DNA from: Verrucomicrobiales bacterium
GTDB lineage: Bacteria; Verrucomicrobiota; Verrucomicrobiia; Verrucomicrobiales; DEV007
NCBI GenBank assembly: GCA_029213195.1
Contig: JARGNI010000023.1
Span: 28,444 to 92,443 of the forward strand
Length of the DNA: 64,000 nt
Reading direction: 5' to 3'
Shown here piece after piece: positions 41,796 to 49,878 of this stretch. Numbering within the stretch: position 1 is the stretch's first letter; the number at the start of each line of letters is the position of its first letter. Under the pieces are notes generated by a model. The model had not been told where the DNA came from, did no database searches, and saw only the letters and a list, made by a program, of their open reading frames with translations. Both the position numbers and the translations under genes were made by a program.

Positions 41796-42695
41796 TCACA
41801 CGCCGAATCCAGCGGTATCAGAGTTTTTTTGCGTCGTCCCGATCGCCCTTTTTCGCCAGAAGACGAAAGGAAGCGAAACGAGATACATCGTGATTCCATA
41901 CACCGCCGCAGGAACCGTGGTCGGTGGCAGGGTCTCCGTGGAATCGACGGCGATCATCGCCCCGACAGCGATCCCGAGTGTCCCGTTCTGAACTCCGGAC
42001 TCGAGAGCGATCGTCGTGGCATCTTTCCGATCGAGGCGAGCCAACCAGCTGGTCAGCAATCCGAAAGCTAGCATGACGACATTCAGCAGGATGAGCGCAG
42101 GGCCGAGAGTGGGGAGGTTTCCGAAAAAGACCACCCGATTCTTTGCGATCGCCGCAAGGATGATGAAAGCGAAGAGGACGAGAGCAATCCGTGAGATGGG
42201 GTGGGAAATGCGTTCGACGAGGTCTGGCTTCGCCGCAGTGAGCCACATTCCGAGAAACACCGGAACGGCAGTGAGCAAAAACATCTTGAGACCCAGGGCC
42301 GCGACATGGACGGGGGGAGCCTCGTTGCCCATGAAGTGATTCACCGAAGCCGCGACCAGCAGAGGCACGGTGATGATGGAGCACAGACTCATGACCGCGG
42401 TCAGGGAGATCGAAAGAGGCGTGTTGCCTCCCGCGAGGCGGGTCAAGACATTCGAGGTCACTCCTCCGGGACAGAAGGAGAGAATCATCACTCCCACGGC
42501 GAGTTCCGGGGAAACCTGCAGCAGCAATGTGATCCCAAAAGCTACGACCGGCAGGAGGACGAGCTGATTCCCCAGCCCGATTCCGAATGCCTTCGGAAAT
42601 CGCGCGACGCGTGTGAAATCCTCTTTTCGCAGGCCGAGGCCCAACGAAAACATGATGAACGCCAGGATCAGCGGAAGTGCGACACTGACGAGCAT
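41796..42695 (-). CDS. Bile acid:sodium symporter (SBF/NTCP) family transporter
   Basis: 299 residues with about nine predicted membrane helices. Conserved family pieces are MFSLGLGLRKEDF in the first helices, SFCPGGVTSNVLTRLAGGN across the sodium-binding crossover, and LESGVQNGTLGIAV near residue 235. Bacterial members import organic acids, pantoate or steroid-like anions with sodium. Start chosen at ATG 42695, because the much longer open frame upstream overlaps the isomerase gene and is Arg-rich nonsense. It is 20 bases after that isomerase, so its substrate may be what the isomerase acts on. Confidence 0.88.
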   Translation of the reverse strand: MLVSVALPLILAFIMFSLGLGLRKEDFTRVARFPKAFGIGLGNQLVLLPVVAFGITLLLQVSPELAVGVMILSFCPGGVTSNVLTRLAGGNTPLSISLTAVMSLCSIITVPLLVAASVNHFMGNEAPPVHVAALGLKMFLLTAVPVFLGMWLTAAKPDLVERISHPISRIALVLFAFIILAAIAKNRVVFFGNLPTLGPALILLNVVMLAFGLLTSWLARLDRKDATTIALESGVQNGTLGIAVGAMIAVDSTETLPPTTVPAAVYGITMYLVSLPFVFWRKRAIGTTQKNSDTAGFGV

Positions 42696-42715
42696 GACGG
42701 AGATCGGCGAAGCGC

Positions 42716-43735
42716 CTAGTTCTTCAGCATCCCGCGGAGCACGAGATTGTTGAGGCGTCGTGCCACGGATTCGACGCCGTCGAGAACTGCTTGGCTGTAG
42801 GTCCGTCCGTCGGTGGTGTCGAGACCGTGACCGGGGTCGAGATTGCGGAGACCTTCGAGAGCGGGGTCTTCGTGATGGAAAAGCTCGACGAAAACGTATT
42901 CCAGTTTCCCGGTCTTGGCGGCGGCGGCGAGCAGCGCGCCGATCCAGCCGTCGTCCGTGCTGAGACAACCTCGGGTGGTCTTGGCGGAGGCGTGGAACAT
43001 CCCCATCTCATCGGATTCTGCGATCTGGGCGATGAGGGCTTCGTTTTCCGGAATGGAAAGGGTGGAGTCACCGCAGTGTGCGGCATCGACCATGATCTTG
43101 AAGAACTTGGTTCCGAGCTCGGCATTCGCTGCCTTCACGAATTCCCAGCATTTCTGGACATCGGTGAAGGTCTGGAATTCTCCGCCTCGAAGAAACTCGA
43201 TATGCCAGTTTTTCACGGAGCTATCGAGAGCACCCGATTCGCGGACCGCGCGGCAGTGGGCCTTCACGTTCTGGGCGACGGCGGCTTCGAATTCTGCACC
43301 GGTCTTGGGAGTCGCGCCCGGCTTCATCCACTCCTCGATGGAGGTGGAAGCGATCTGGGTGATGCCGTATTTCATGGCCACCTCGATTCCGGATTTCAGC
43401 ATCTCGACAACCGCATCCTCGTCATCGGGATTCATAGGGTCGGCTCCTCCGACCATCATGATGATGTGAACCTCGAGACCAAGCGCTCGCAGTCCGGAGA
43501 AAAGATCCTCGGTATCTCCGGCATCCACGCCAGGGAAAGCGGTGACCTGGGCACTCTGAATCTTGACAGGTGATGCCGCGGTCAATCGCTCCATCTCGGC
43601 GACGACGAGGAGCTTGCCATCATCGCCACGGGGGAGGCGGCCGTCGTCGTCGGGAACGAGTCCGCCAACGAATTTGATGTGTGTGGGGACAACGCCCAGT
43701 TCCACGTCGGTTTTCAAAGTGATGCTTTCGGCCAT
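42716..43735 (-). CDS. TIM-barrel protein of the sugar phosphate isomerase/epimerase superfamily
   Basis: 339 residues without a signal peptide. Barrel-like segments are VEVHIIMMVGG, MKYGITQIASTSI, NWHIEFLRGGEF, FKIMVDAAHCGDS, MFHASAKTTRGC and YVFVELFHHEDP, which have Glu, Asp, His and Glu in the order of the metal site of xylose-isomerase-like enzymes. It is not close to any family member I can name. It is the first gene of a tight minus-strand run with the SBF transporter, suggesting uptake and first conversion of one compound. Start at ATG 43735. Confidence 0.8.
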   Translation of the reverse strand: MAESITLKTDVELGVVPTHIKFVGGLVPDDDGRLPRGDDGKLLVVAEMERLTAASPVKIQSAQVTAFPGVDAGDTEDLFSGLRALGLEVHIIMMVGGADPMNPDDEDAVVEMLKSGIEVAMKYGITQIASTSIEEWMKPGATPKTGAEFEAAVAQNVKAHCRAVRESGALDSSVKNWHIEFLRGGEFQTFTDVQKCWEFVKAANAELGTKFFKIMVDAAHCGDSTLSIPENEALIAQIAESDEMGMFHASAKTTRGCLSTDDGWIGALLAAAAKTGKLEYVFVELFHHEDPALEGLRNLDPGHGLDTTDGRTYSQAVLDGVESVARRLNNLVLRGMLKN

Positions 43736-43850
43736 GTGATCTAAGTCGGATGAAATTGAAGATAGGAAATCTAAGGGCGTGAATGTGGCAGCGAGATCCG
43801 GTCGCGACAAGAGGAAAGGGGTGGAAAATGCTGCCTATCGAGAAGTTGGG

Positions 43851-44150
43851 TTACCGCCGATTTTTACCTCTTTTGTTCTCCCCTCCCGCTGCGCCTGGGG
43901 GAGTGCGATGCGGTCCGAAGTATTTCTCGCTTCGGTAGCGAAGCCAGACCCGCAGAACTTGTGGGATTTGCTCTCGTTGCGTGGGAGTGAGTCTTTCGTA
44001 GAGTCTCAACGCTCGTTCGCGCTCCTGGCGGCAAGCTCCGTTCTTGTGCGCATCCCAGTAGGTTCGAGCCAGGCGGATTCGACGATTCGTTTCCTTGATC
44101 AGGGCGACTCCTTCGAGGTCTTCGTCTTTGATCTTACGCTTTTTACCCAT
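43851..44150 (-). CDS. Small basic protein of unknown function
   Basis: 99 residues, strongly basic and helical (KKRKIKDEDLEG, RRIRLARTYWDAHKNG, RQERERALRLYERL), with a Gly/Lys/Arg tail. It could bind nucleic acid. No family recognised. The frame is clean, starts with ATG at 44150 and is divergent from the propeller gene with 77 bases between, which supports it being real, but coding evidence is otherwise limited. Confidence 0.6.
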   Translation of the reverse strand: MGKKRKIKDEDLEGVALIKETNRRIRLARTYWDAHKNGACRQERERALRLYERLTPTQREQIPQVLRVWLRYRSEKYFGPHRTPPGAAGGENKRGKNRR

Positions 44151-44227
44151 CGGATTTGCAAAGAATCACGCCAATTGTCGAGAGTGACACGAGGCGGGAC
44201 TTTTTCCATGATATCTTGGATTCCTCC

Positions 44228-45322
44228 ATGAAGCGATTCTTTCTCTCCATCCTTGTTGCCTCTGGGCTGCTGGCGCCCGGTCAATCCTTTGCCGAGTCTC
44301 GCTTTGTCTATCTGTCTGCAGGAGGAAGTGTCACCGTGTACGAGGTCGACTTGGATTCGGGCAAGCTGAGCGAAATTCAGACCAATCCGGGCGCGGGCCT
44401 GACTGCGATTTCAAGCGATCAGAAGCTTCTCTATCGGGTCGGAGGCAAAGAAGTCGAGAGCTATCGAATCCAGAAGAACGGAATGCTTCGTTCACTTGGC
44501 AAATCTCCGACCGAAGCCCGGGCCGGTTACCTCGGGTTGGACGCGACAAACCGCTATCTCGCCGGGAGCAACTATGGCGGAGGTAGCGTCGCGATGTGGT
44601 CGATTGGGGAGGATGGCGTGGCAATCGGAGAACCTGTTGCCGAGCTATCCCTGGAGAAAGCCGCTCACTCTTCCTTGTTTTCTCCGGGAAATAGTTTCCT
44701 TCTCGTTCCGGCGACGACGCCCAACAGGGTCTTCCAGATCGCGTTCGATGAGGAAAAGGGCACCCTGGCTCCTGCAGAAAACCCGTTTGTCTCCGGACCT
44801 ACCGGAGAAGATACCGCACAACAACCGCGACACATCGTGTTTCATCCGAATGGGAAGATCGCCTACACCTCCCAGGAGAGAGAGTCCCCCGGAGTGGCGG
44901 TCTGGAGTTGGGACGAGAAGAAAGGGGAACTCACCCTGATCCAGAATCTCATCAGTTTTCCCGATGGATTCGAGGGGACGATCACGACGGCAGACCTTCA
45001 TCTCACTCCTGATGCGAAGTTTCTCTACCTCTCGAATCGAGATCTGACCGATCGAAAGGCACTGACAGGTTCGAGCTCCCTCGTGGGATACCGGGTCAAT
45101 CCGGAAGATTTCACCCTGACCGAGATCGGGCACACTCCCTGTCCGCAGATTCTCCGAGGGTTTGCCATCGACCGGGCTGGTGAATATCTCTACGCTGCCG
45201 GTCAGGTGGCGGCCAAGCTGGAAGTGTTTCGCATCGATCCGGAGACCGGAAGCCTGACGAGTATCCAGATGCTCGATACCGGCAAGGGACCGAACTGGGT
45301 CCAATGCGTTACCAAGCCCTAA
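44228..45322 (+). CDS. Secreted seven-bladed beta-propeller, lactonase family
   Basis: 364 residues with signal peptide (about 1-20). The repeats (VTVYEVDLDSGKLSEIQTNPG, VAVWSWDEKKGELTLI, LEVFRIDPETGSLTSIQ) match the lactonase family propeller, whose characterised members include 6-phosphogluconolactonase. Because it is exported, it more likely acts on another lactone or binds ligands. The HPNGKIAY and AYTSQERE regions correspond to the active-site face. Start at ATG 44228. It precedes the DUF1549/DUF1553 gene by 18 bases, and the three genes to 49814 look like one transcript. Confidence 0.83.
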   Translation: MKRFFLSILVASGLLAPGQSFAESRFVYLSAGGSVTVYEVDLDSGKLSEIQTNPGAGLTAISSDQKLLYRVGGKEVESYRIQKNGMLRSLGKSPTEARAGYLGLDATNRYLAGSNYGGGSVAMWSIGEDGVAIGEPVAELSLEKAAHSSLFSPGNSFLLVPATTPNRVFQIAFDEEKGTLAPAENPFVSGPTGEDTAQQPRHIVFHPNGKIAYTSQERESPGVAVWSWDEKKGELTLIQNLISFPDGFEGTITTADLHLTPDAKFLYLSNRDLTDRKALTGSSSLVGYRVNPEDFTLTEIGHTPCPQILRGFAIDRAGEYLYAAGQVAAKLEVFRIDPETGSLTSIQMLDTGKGPNWVQCVTKP

Positions 45323-45340
45323 CCGATTTTTTCAGAATTC

Positions 45341-48300
45341 ATGATACGTTCGACATTCCTTCTGCTTTTGCTGTGTGCCATTTTTCCTGCCAGTCTGCGG
45401 GGAGAAGAGACGCTTTCTTTCAATCGTGACATCCGACCGATTCTTTCCGACAAGTGTTTTGCCTGCCACGGTCCGGACAAGAACACTCGGGAGGCCGATC
45501 TCCGTCTCGATGTCAGAGAAGAGGCTGTCGCGATGGAGGCCATCGTCCCTGGCGACCTCAAGGCGAGTGAGGTCTATTGGAGAATGGTCACCGACGATGA
45601 TTCGGAGATCATGCCCCCGCCAGAGACGCACAAGGCTTTGACCGAGGAGGAGAAACGGATTCTCTCCCGCTGGATCGAAGAAGGCGCAAAGTATGAGGCG
45701 CACTGGGCCTATCTCCCGATCCGGAGACCCGAGGTGAAAGGCGAATCCGGGCTTCACCCGATCGACGTTCTCGTTCTCGACCGTCTCGAAGCGGAAGGGC
45801 TGAATTTCTCGGCGAAAGCGGAAGAAGCGACCCTGCTACGACGACTCCATTTTGACATCACCGGGTTGCCTCCCCAACCGGGAGATCTGGATAAGTTCCG
45901 GCAAGTGGGAATTTCTCGCTATGTCGACACGCTTCTCGATTCCTCTCATTTTGGCGAACGGATGGCGATCGAGTGGCTCGATGCGGTGCGCTATGCCGAC
46001 ACGGTCGGCTATCACGGCGATCAGAATGTCGAAGTCTCTGCCTATCGGGATTGGGTGATCAAGGCCTACAACGAAAACAAATCCTTCGATCAGTTTACCA
46101 TCGAGCAGATCGCGGGAGACCTTCTTCCCGACGCTACTCTGGATCAGAAAGTCGCGGCGTCTTATCATCGATTGGGTCAGACGAGCCAGGAGGGCGGAAT
46201 CCAGGATGCGGAGTATCTCGCCAAATACCAGGCCGAGCGGGTGCGCACCACGTCTACAGCCTGGATGGGCTCCACCCTGGCTTGCGCGGAGTGCCACGAT
46301 CATAAGTTCGATCCCTACACGGCCCGGGATTTCTACGAGTTTGCGGCCTACTTTGCGGACATCCTCGAGAAGGGCGCATGGACCGGCGACGGCTCCTACC
46401 AGGAAGATATCAAGCCGTATCAGCAAGCCGGAATCGCTTTCGGAAAGCGAGGTCCGCAGCTTGCGGTTCCCACGATCGAGGAAAAAGAGCGGATCGCGAA
46501 ACTGGAAACGGAAGTGGTCGCGGCGAAGGAGGAACTCCAGGCACCGCGCTCCGAACTCTCAGGAGCCGCGATGCAATGGGCCGAGGGCTGGCGGGGGAAG
46601 ACGATTTCGGATGGGCCTTTCGACTATGTCTATCTTGCCGAGAAAGGAGAGAGGAATGGGGTCGATACCAACGGGTGGAAATTCGTCACAGCCAAAGAGG
46701 GGAAGGTCCACGAGGGCAGCGTGGCACGACTTCAAAAGTCTGACGGCCTGCTTCAACACATTGGAAAGTCCAGCGGCAAGCCTCTCCTGATCTCGGAAGG
46801 CGACCAGCTCTTCTCCTACGTCTGGTTGGATCCGAAGAATCCTCCCAAGCAGGTCATGTTGCAGTTTCATCATTCCAAGGGAGGGTGGAGCCATCGTGCC
46901 TGGTGGGGAGAAGATGTCATCCCCTATGGTCAGGGGAGCGATGGTCCGAGCCATCACCGGGTCGCCGATCTTCCCGAGACCGGGAAATGGATCCGCCTTG
47001 AAGTCCCGGTAGAGGCAGTCGGCCTCGTTCCCGGCGACGAGGTGACGCAGTTGGCGTTCACCCAGCATGGAGGAACGGTTTATTGGGACACGGCGGGGAT
47101 TCATACCAGCTCTCAAAAATACCGAGAGGAATTGATGCCTGCCGGTATCCGGGACCTGATCACGAAGCCTGCCGATCAGTGGTCCGAGAAGGAGAAGGCC
47201 ACCCTGCTGGCCGAATATCGAAAAGTCGCTCCCGAACTCGAACCGCAAAGGACGCGCCTTCGCAATCTCGAGGGGCAGCTCGCCGAAGCGAAGAAGGCAG
47301 AGCGTACGATCCCGGCCACGGTTTCGGCGAAGGCGAGAGAGATTCGGATCCTGCCTCGCGGGAATTGGACGGATCGATCTGGAGAAGTGGTTCAGTCCGG
47401 CACTCCTCATTTCCTGCCTCAACTGAAGAAAGAAAAAGCGGGCAGCCGGCTTGAGCTGGCCCAGTGGTTGGTCTCTCCCGAAAACCCGCTCACGGCACGA
47501 ACCTATGTGAATCGACTCTGGGCTCGTTTTTTCGGGACGGGGATTTCCGGAGTTGTCGACGACCTGGGGTCACAGGGAGAGTGGCCGACCCACCCGGAGT
47601 TGCTCGATTGGCTCGCTGCCGATTTCATCGAGAGTGGATGGGATATCAAGAAGCTGGTCAAAACGATCGTCCTGACAAAGACCTATGCTCAGAGTTCCGA
47701 AAGCAGCCCGGAGCTGGATGAGAAGGATCCCTACAACCGACTTCTCGCCCGTCAGTCGGGGCTGCGGCTTCCTGCCGAGCTGGTGAGAGACAATGCCCTG
47801 GCCGTCAGCGGCCTTCTCAATCCGAAAATTGGCGGGAGAAGCGCACGGCCTTACCAGCCCGCGGGCTACTACCAGCACCTCAACTTTCCCCGTCGAACCT
47901 ACCAAGCCGATCAGGATGAGAATCAGTATCGACGGGGGCTCTACACGCACTGGCAGCGTACCTTTCTCCACCCGGCGATGAAGGCGTTCGACGCACCGTC
48001 GCGGGAAGAGTGCACGATGGAGCGGGATGCTTCGAGTACGCCCTTGCAGGCCTTGGTTCTCCTCAACGATCCCTCGTTTGTCGAATCGGCGAAGGCACTG
48101 GCGGCGAACAGCGAGGATGTCACCGATCTTTTCCGAAAGGCCCTGACCCGTCTCCCGACTCCGGATGAACTCGTCGTGCTCGAGGAACTCGCCGAATCGG
48201 AACGAAAACGACTCCGAGACGACTCCGAGGCAGCGAATGGGCTGCTCTCGGTGGGGCTGAAAAAAATTGAAACCGAAGACGAAATCGAACTGGCGGCGCG

Positions 48301-48355
48301 AACTGCTGTCGCCCGAGTCGTATTGAACCTCAAGGAAACCATCACCCGCTACTAG
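45341..48355 (+). CDS. PSCyt1/DUF1549/DUF1553 protein (planctomycete-type cytochrome)
   Basis: 1004 residues with signal peptide (about 1-20). The N-terminal cytochrome c domain has CFACH (39-43) and a Met in EIMPPPETH as a likely axial ligand. It is followed by DUF1549 (about 140-345), a coiled-coil and sandwich insertion of about 370-700 and DUF1553 (about 700-960). These proteins are frequent in Planctomycetota and Verrucomicrobiota, normally next to a DUF1501 gene as here, with a one-base gap. The pair is widely linked to polysaccharide or other polymer degradation in this group, though the reaction is unknown. Confidence 0.93.
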   Translation: MIRSTFLLLLLCAIFPASLRGEETLSFNRDIRPILSDKCFACHGPDKNTREADLRLDVREEAVAMEAIVPGDLKASEVYWRMVTDDDSEIMPPPETHKALTEEEKRILSRWIEEGAKYEAHWAYLPIRRPEVKGESGLHPIDVLVLDRLEAEGLNFSAKAEEATLLRRLHFDITGLPPQPGDLDKFRQVGISRYVDTLLDSSHFGERMAIEWLDAVRYADTVGYHGDQNVEVSAYRDWVIKAYNENKSFDQFTIEQIAGDLLPDATLDQKVAASYHRLGQTSQEGGIQDAEYLAKYQAERVRTTSTAWMGSTLACAECHDHKFDPYTARDFYEFAAYFADILEKGAWTGDGSYQEDIKPYQQAGIAFGKRGPQLAVPTIEEKERIAKLETEVVAAKEELQAPRSELSGAAMQWAEGWRGKTISDGPFDYVYLAEKGERNGVDTNGWKFVTAKEGKVHEGSVARLQKSDGLLQHIGKSSGKPLLISEGDQLFSYVWLDPKNPPKQVMLQFHHSKGGWSHRAWWGEDVIPYGQGSDGPSHHRVADLPETGKWIRLEVPVEAVGLVPGDEVTQLAFTQHGGTVYWDTAGIHTSSQKYREELMPAGIRDLITKPADQWSEKEKATLLAEYRKVAPELEPQRTRLRNLEGQLAEAKKAERTIPATVSAKAREIRILPRGNWTDRSGEVVQSGTPHFLPQLKKEKAGSRLELAQWLVSPENPLTARTYVNRLWARFFGTGISGVVDDLGSQGEWPTHPELLDWLAADFIESGWDIKKLVKTIVLTKTYAQSSESSPELDEKDPYNRLLARQSGLRLPAELVRDNALAVSGLLNPKIGGRSARPYQPAGYYQHLNFPRRTYQADQDENQYRRGLYTHWQRTFLHPAMKAFDAPSREECTMERDASSTPLQALVLLNDPSFVESAKALAANSEDVTDLFRKALTRLPTPDELVVLEELAESERKRLRDDSEAANGLLSVGLKKIETEDEIELAARTAVARVVLNLKETITRY

Positions 48356-48356
48356 T

Positions 48357-49814
48357 ATGAGCCCTGAATTTCTCGATCGCCTGAAAAGACGAACCTTTCT
48401 CGAAAACTCGATGACGGGCATAGGCGCGGTGGCGCTGGCCTCGATTCTTGGGAAGTCCGGATCGCTGCATGCCGCGCCCGGCAAGACCCCTGGTATCGGA
48501 GGCCCGGCGGGGAAAGGCGGCGGAGTCCTGGGAGAGACTCGTCATGTTCCCGTGAAGGTGAAGCGAGTGATTCATCTCTGCATGGCGGGGGGGCAGTCCC
48601 ACCTCGAGAGCTTCGACTACAAACCGAAACTCGCCGAGCTCGACGGGCAGCCCATGCCCTCCTCCTTTACCGAGGGACAGCAGCTCGCCCAGTTGCAGAA
48701 GAGTGCCAACAAACTCAAGTGCATGGGCCCCCAGTTCGGGTTCTCGAAGTGTGGGAAATCGGGACAGGAGATCAGCGACGTGTTCCCCCATATCCAGAAG
48801 GTCGCCGATGAAATCGCCATCATCCGTTCGATGCAGACCGAGCAGATCAATCACGACCCGGCGCATACCTTCATGAACACGGGATCCATCATCCCTGGTC
48901 GACCCAGCATGGGGGCGTGGGTCAATTACGGGATCGGAAGCGATTCCGAGGATCTGCCCGGATTCGTCGTTCTGACCAGCGTGGGAGGTGGCCAGGGCCA
49001 GCCCATCTCGTCGAGACAATGGAGCAACGGATTTCTTCCCAGCCAATACCAGGGCGTGCAATTCCAGTCCAAGGGGGACGCCGTGCACTACGTCAAGAAT
49101 CCTCCCGGAATCTCTCGTGACGCTCAGAAGGAACTGGTCGAAACCGTGAGCCAGATGGATCGGCTTCTCGGGAAACGTCGCTACGAACCCGAGATCGAAG
49201 GACGCATCGCGCAGTATGAGATGGCCTTCAAGATGCAGGCTTCCGTTCCCGGCCTCATGGACGTCGCGGCGGAGACGCCGGAGACCCTGGAGCGCTATGG
49301 GTGCACGCCGGGGGATGGTTCCTATGCCGCGAACTGCCTCCTCGCTCGGAGATTGGCGGAGAGGGGCGTTCGCTTCATCCAGCTGTATCACCGCGGCTGG
49401 GATCACCACGGTGGGATCAAGAATGCGTTTCAGAAAACCGCGAACCTGGTCGACCAGGGGACCGCGGCTCTGATCATGGACCTCAAGGAGAGGGGAATGC
49501 TCGAGGACACGCTGATCATCTTTGGCGGTGAGTTCGGACGAACTCCCATGGCCCAGGGCAGTGGTCGGGATCACCACATCAATGCGTTCTCCATGTTCCT
49601 CTGCGGAGGCGGGGTCCAGGGAGGTGTCACCCATGGCGCCACCGACGAGCTCGGCTACACCGCGGTCGAGGATCCCGTGCATGTGCACGATCTTCACGCG
49701 ACGATGTTGCATCTCCTCGGGATCGATCACCTGCGTCTCACCTACCGTTTCCAGGGGCGCGACTTCCGGCTCACCGATGTCTTCGGGCATCTCATCAAGC
49801 CGGTCTTGAGTTGA
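48357..49814 (+). CDS. DUF1501 family protein, Tat-exported
   Basis: 485 residues. The N-terminus [10 protein letters not shown] with a following hydrophobic stretch is a twin-arginine signal, so the protein is exported folded. It has the alkaline-phosphatase-like fold expected of DUF1501: [15 protein letters not shown] near residue 67, GWDHHGG near 346, [13 protein letters not shown] near 390 and [10 protein letters not shown] after it, together giving Asp, His, Asp and His for two metals. It is partner of the DUF1549/DUF1553 protein upstream. Its function is not established; it is related to sulfatases and phosphatases by fold. Confidence 0.93.
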   Translation: MSPEFLDRLKRRTFLENSMTGIGAVALASILGKSGSLHAAPGKTPGIGGPAGKGGGVLGETRHVPVKVKRVIHLCMAGGQSHLESFDYKPKLAELDGQPMPSSFTEGQQLAQLQKSANKLKCMGPQFGFSKCGKSGQEISDVFPHIQKVADEIAIIRSMQTEQINHDPAHTFMNTGSIIPGRPSMGAWVNYGIGSDSEDLPGFVVLTSVGGGQGQPISSRQWSNGFLPSQYQGVQFQSKGDAVHYVKNPPGISRDAQKELVETVSQMDRLLGKRRYEPEIEGRIAQYEMAFKMQASVPGLMDVAAETPETLERYGCTPGDGSYAANCLLARRLAERGVRFIQLYHRGWDHHGGIKNAFQKTANLVDQGTAALIMDLKERGMLEDTLIIFGGEFGRTPMAQGSGRDHHINAFSMFLCGGGVQGGVTHGATDELGYTAVEDPVHVHDLHATMLHLLGIDHLRLTYRFQGRDFRLTDVFGHLIKPVLS

Positions 49815-49878
49815 GAGGGAAGATAGGGAAGGGTTGGACGGAACGCCTTGCGAATCGGCTTCCCGGTTCCCTTTCTTG

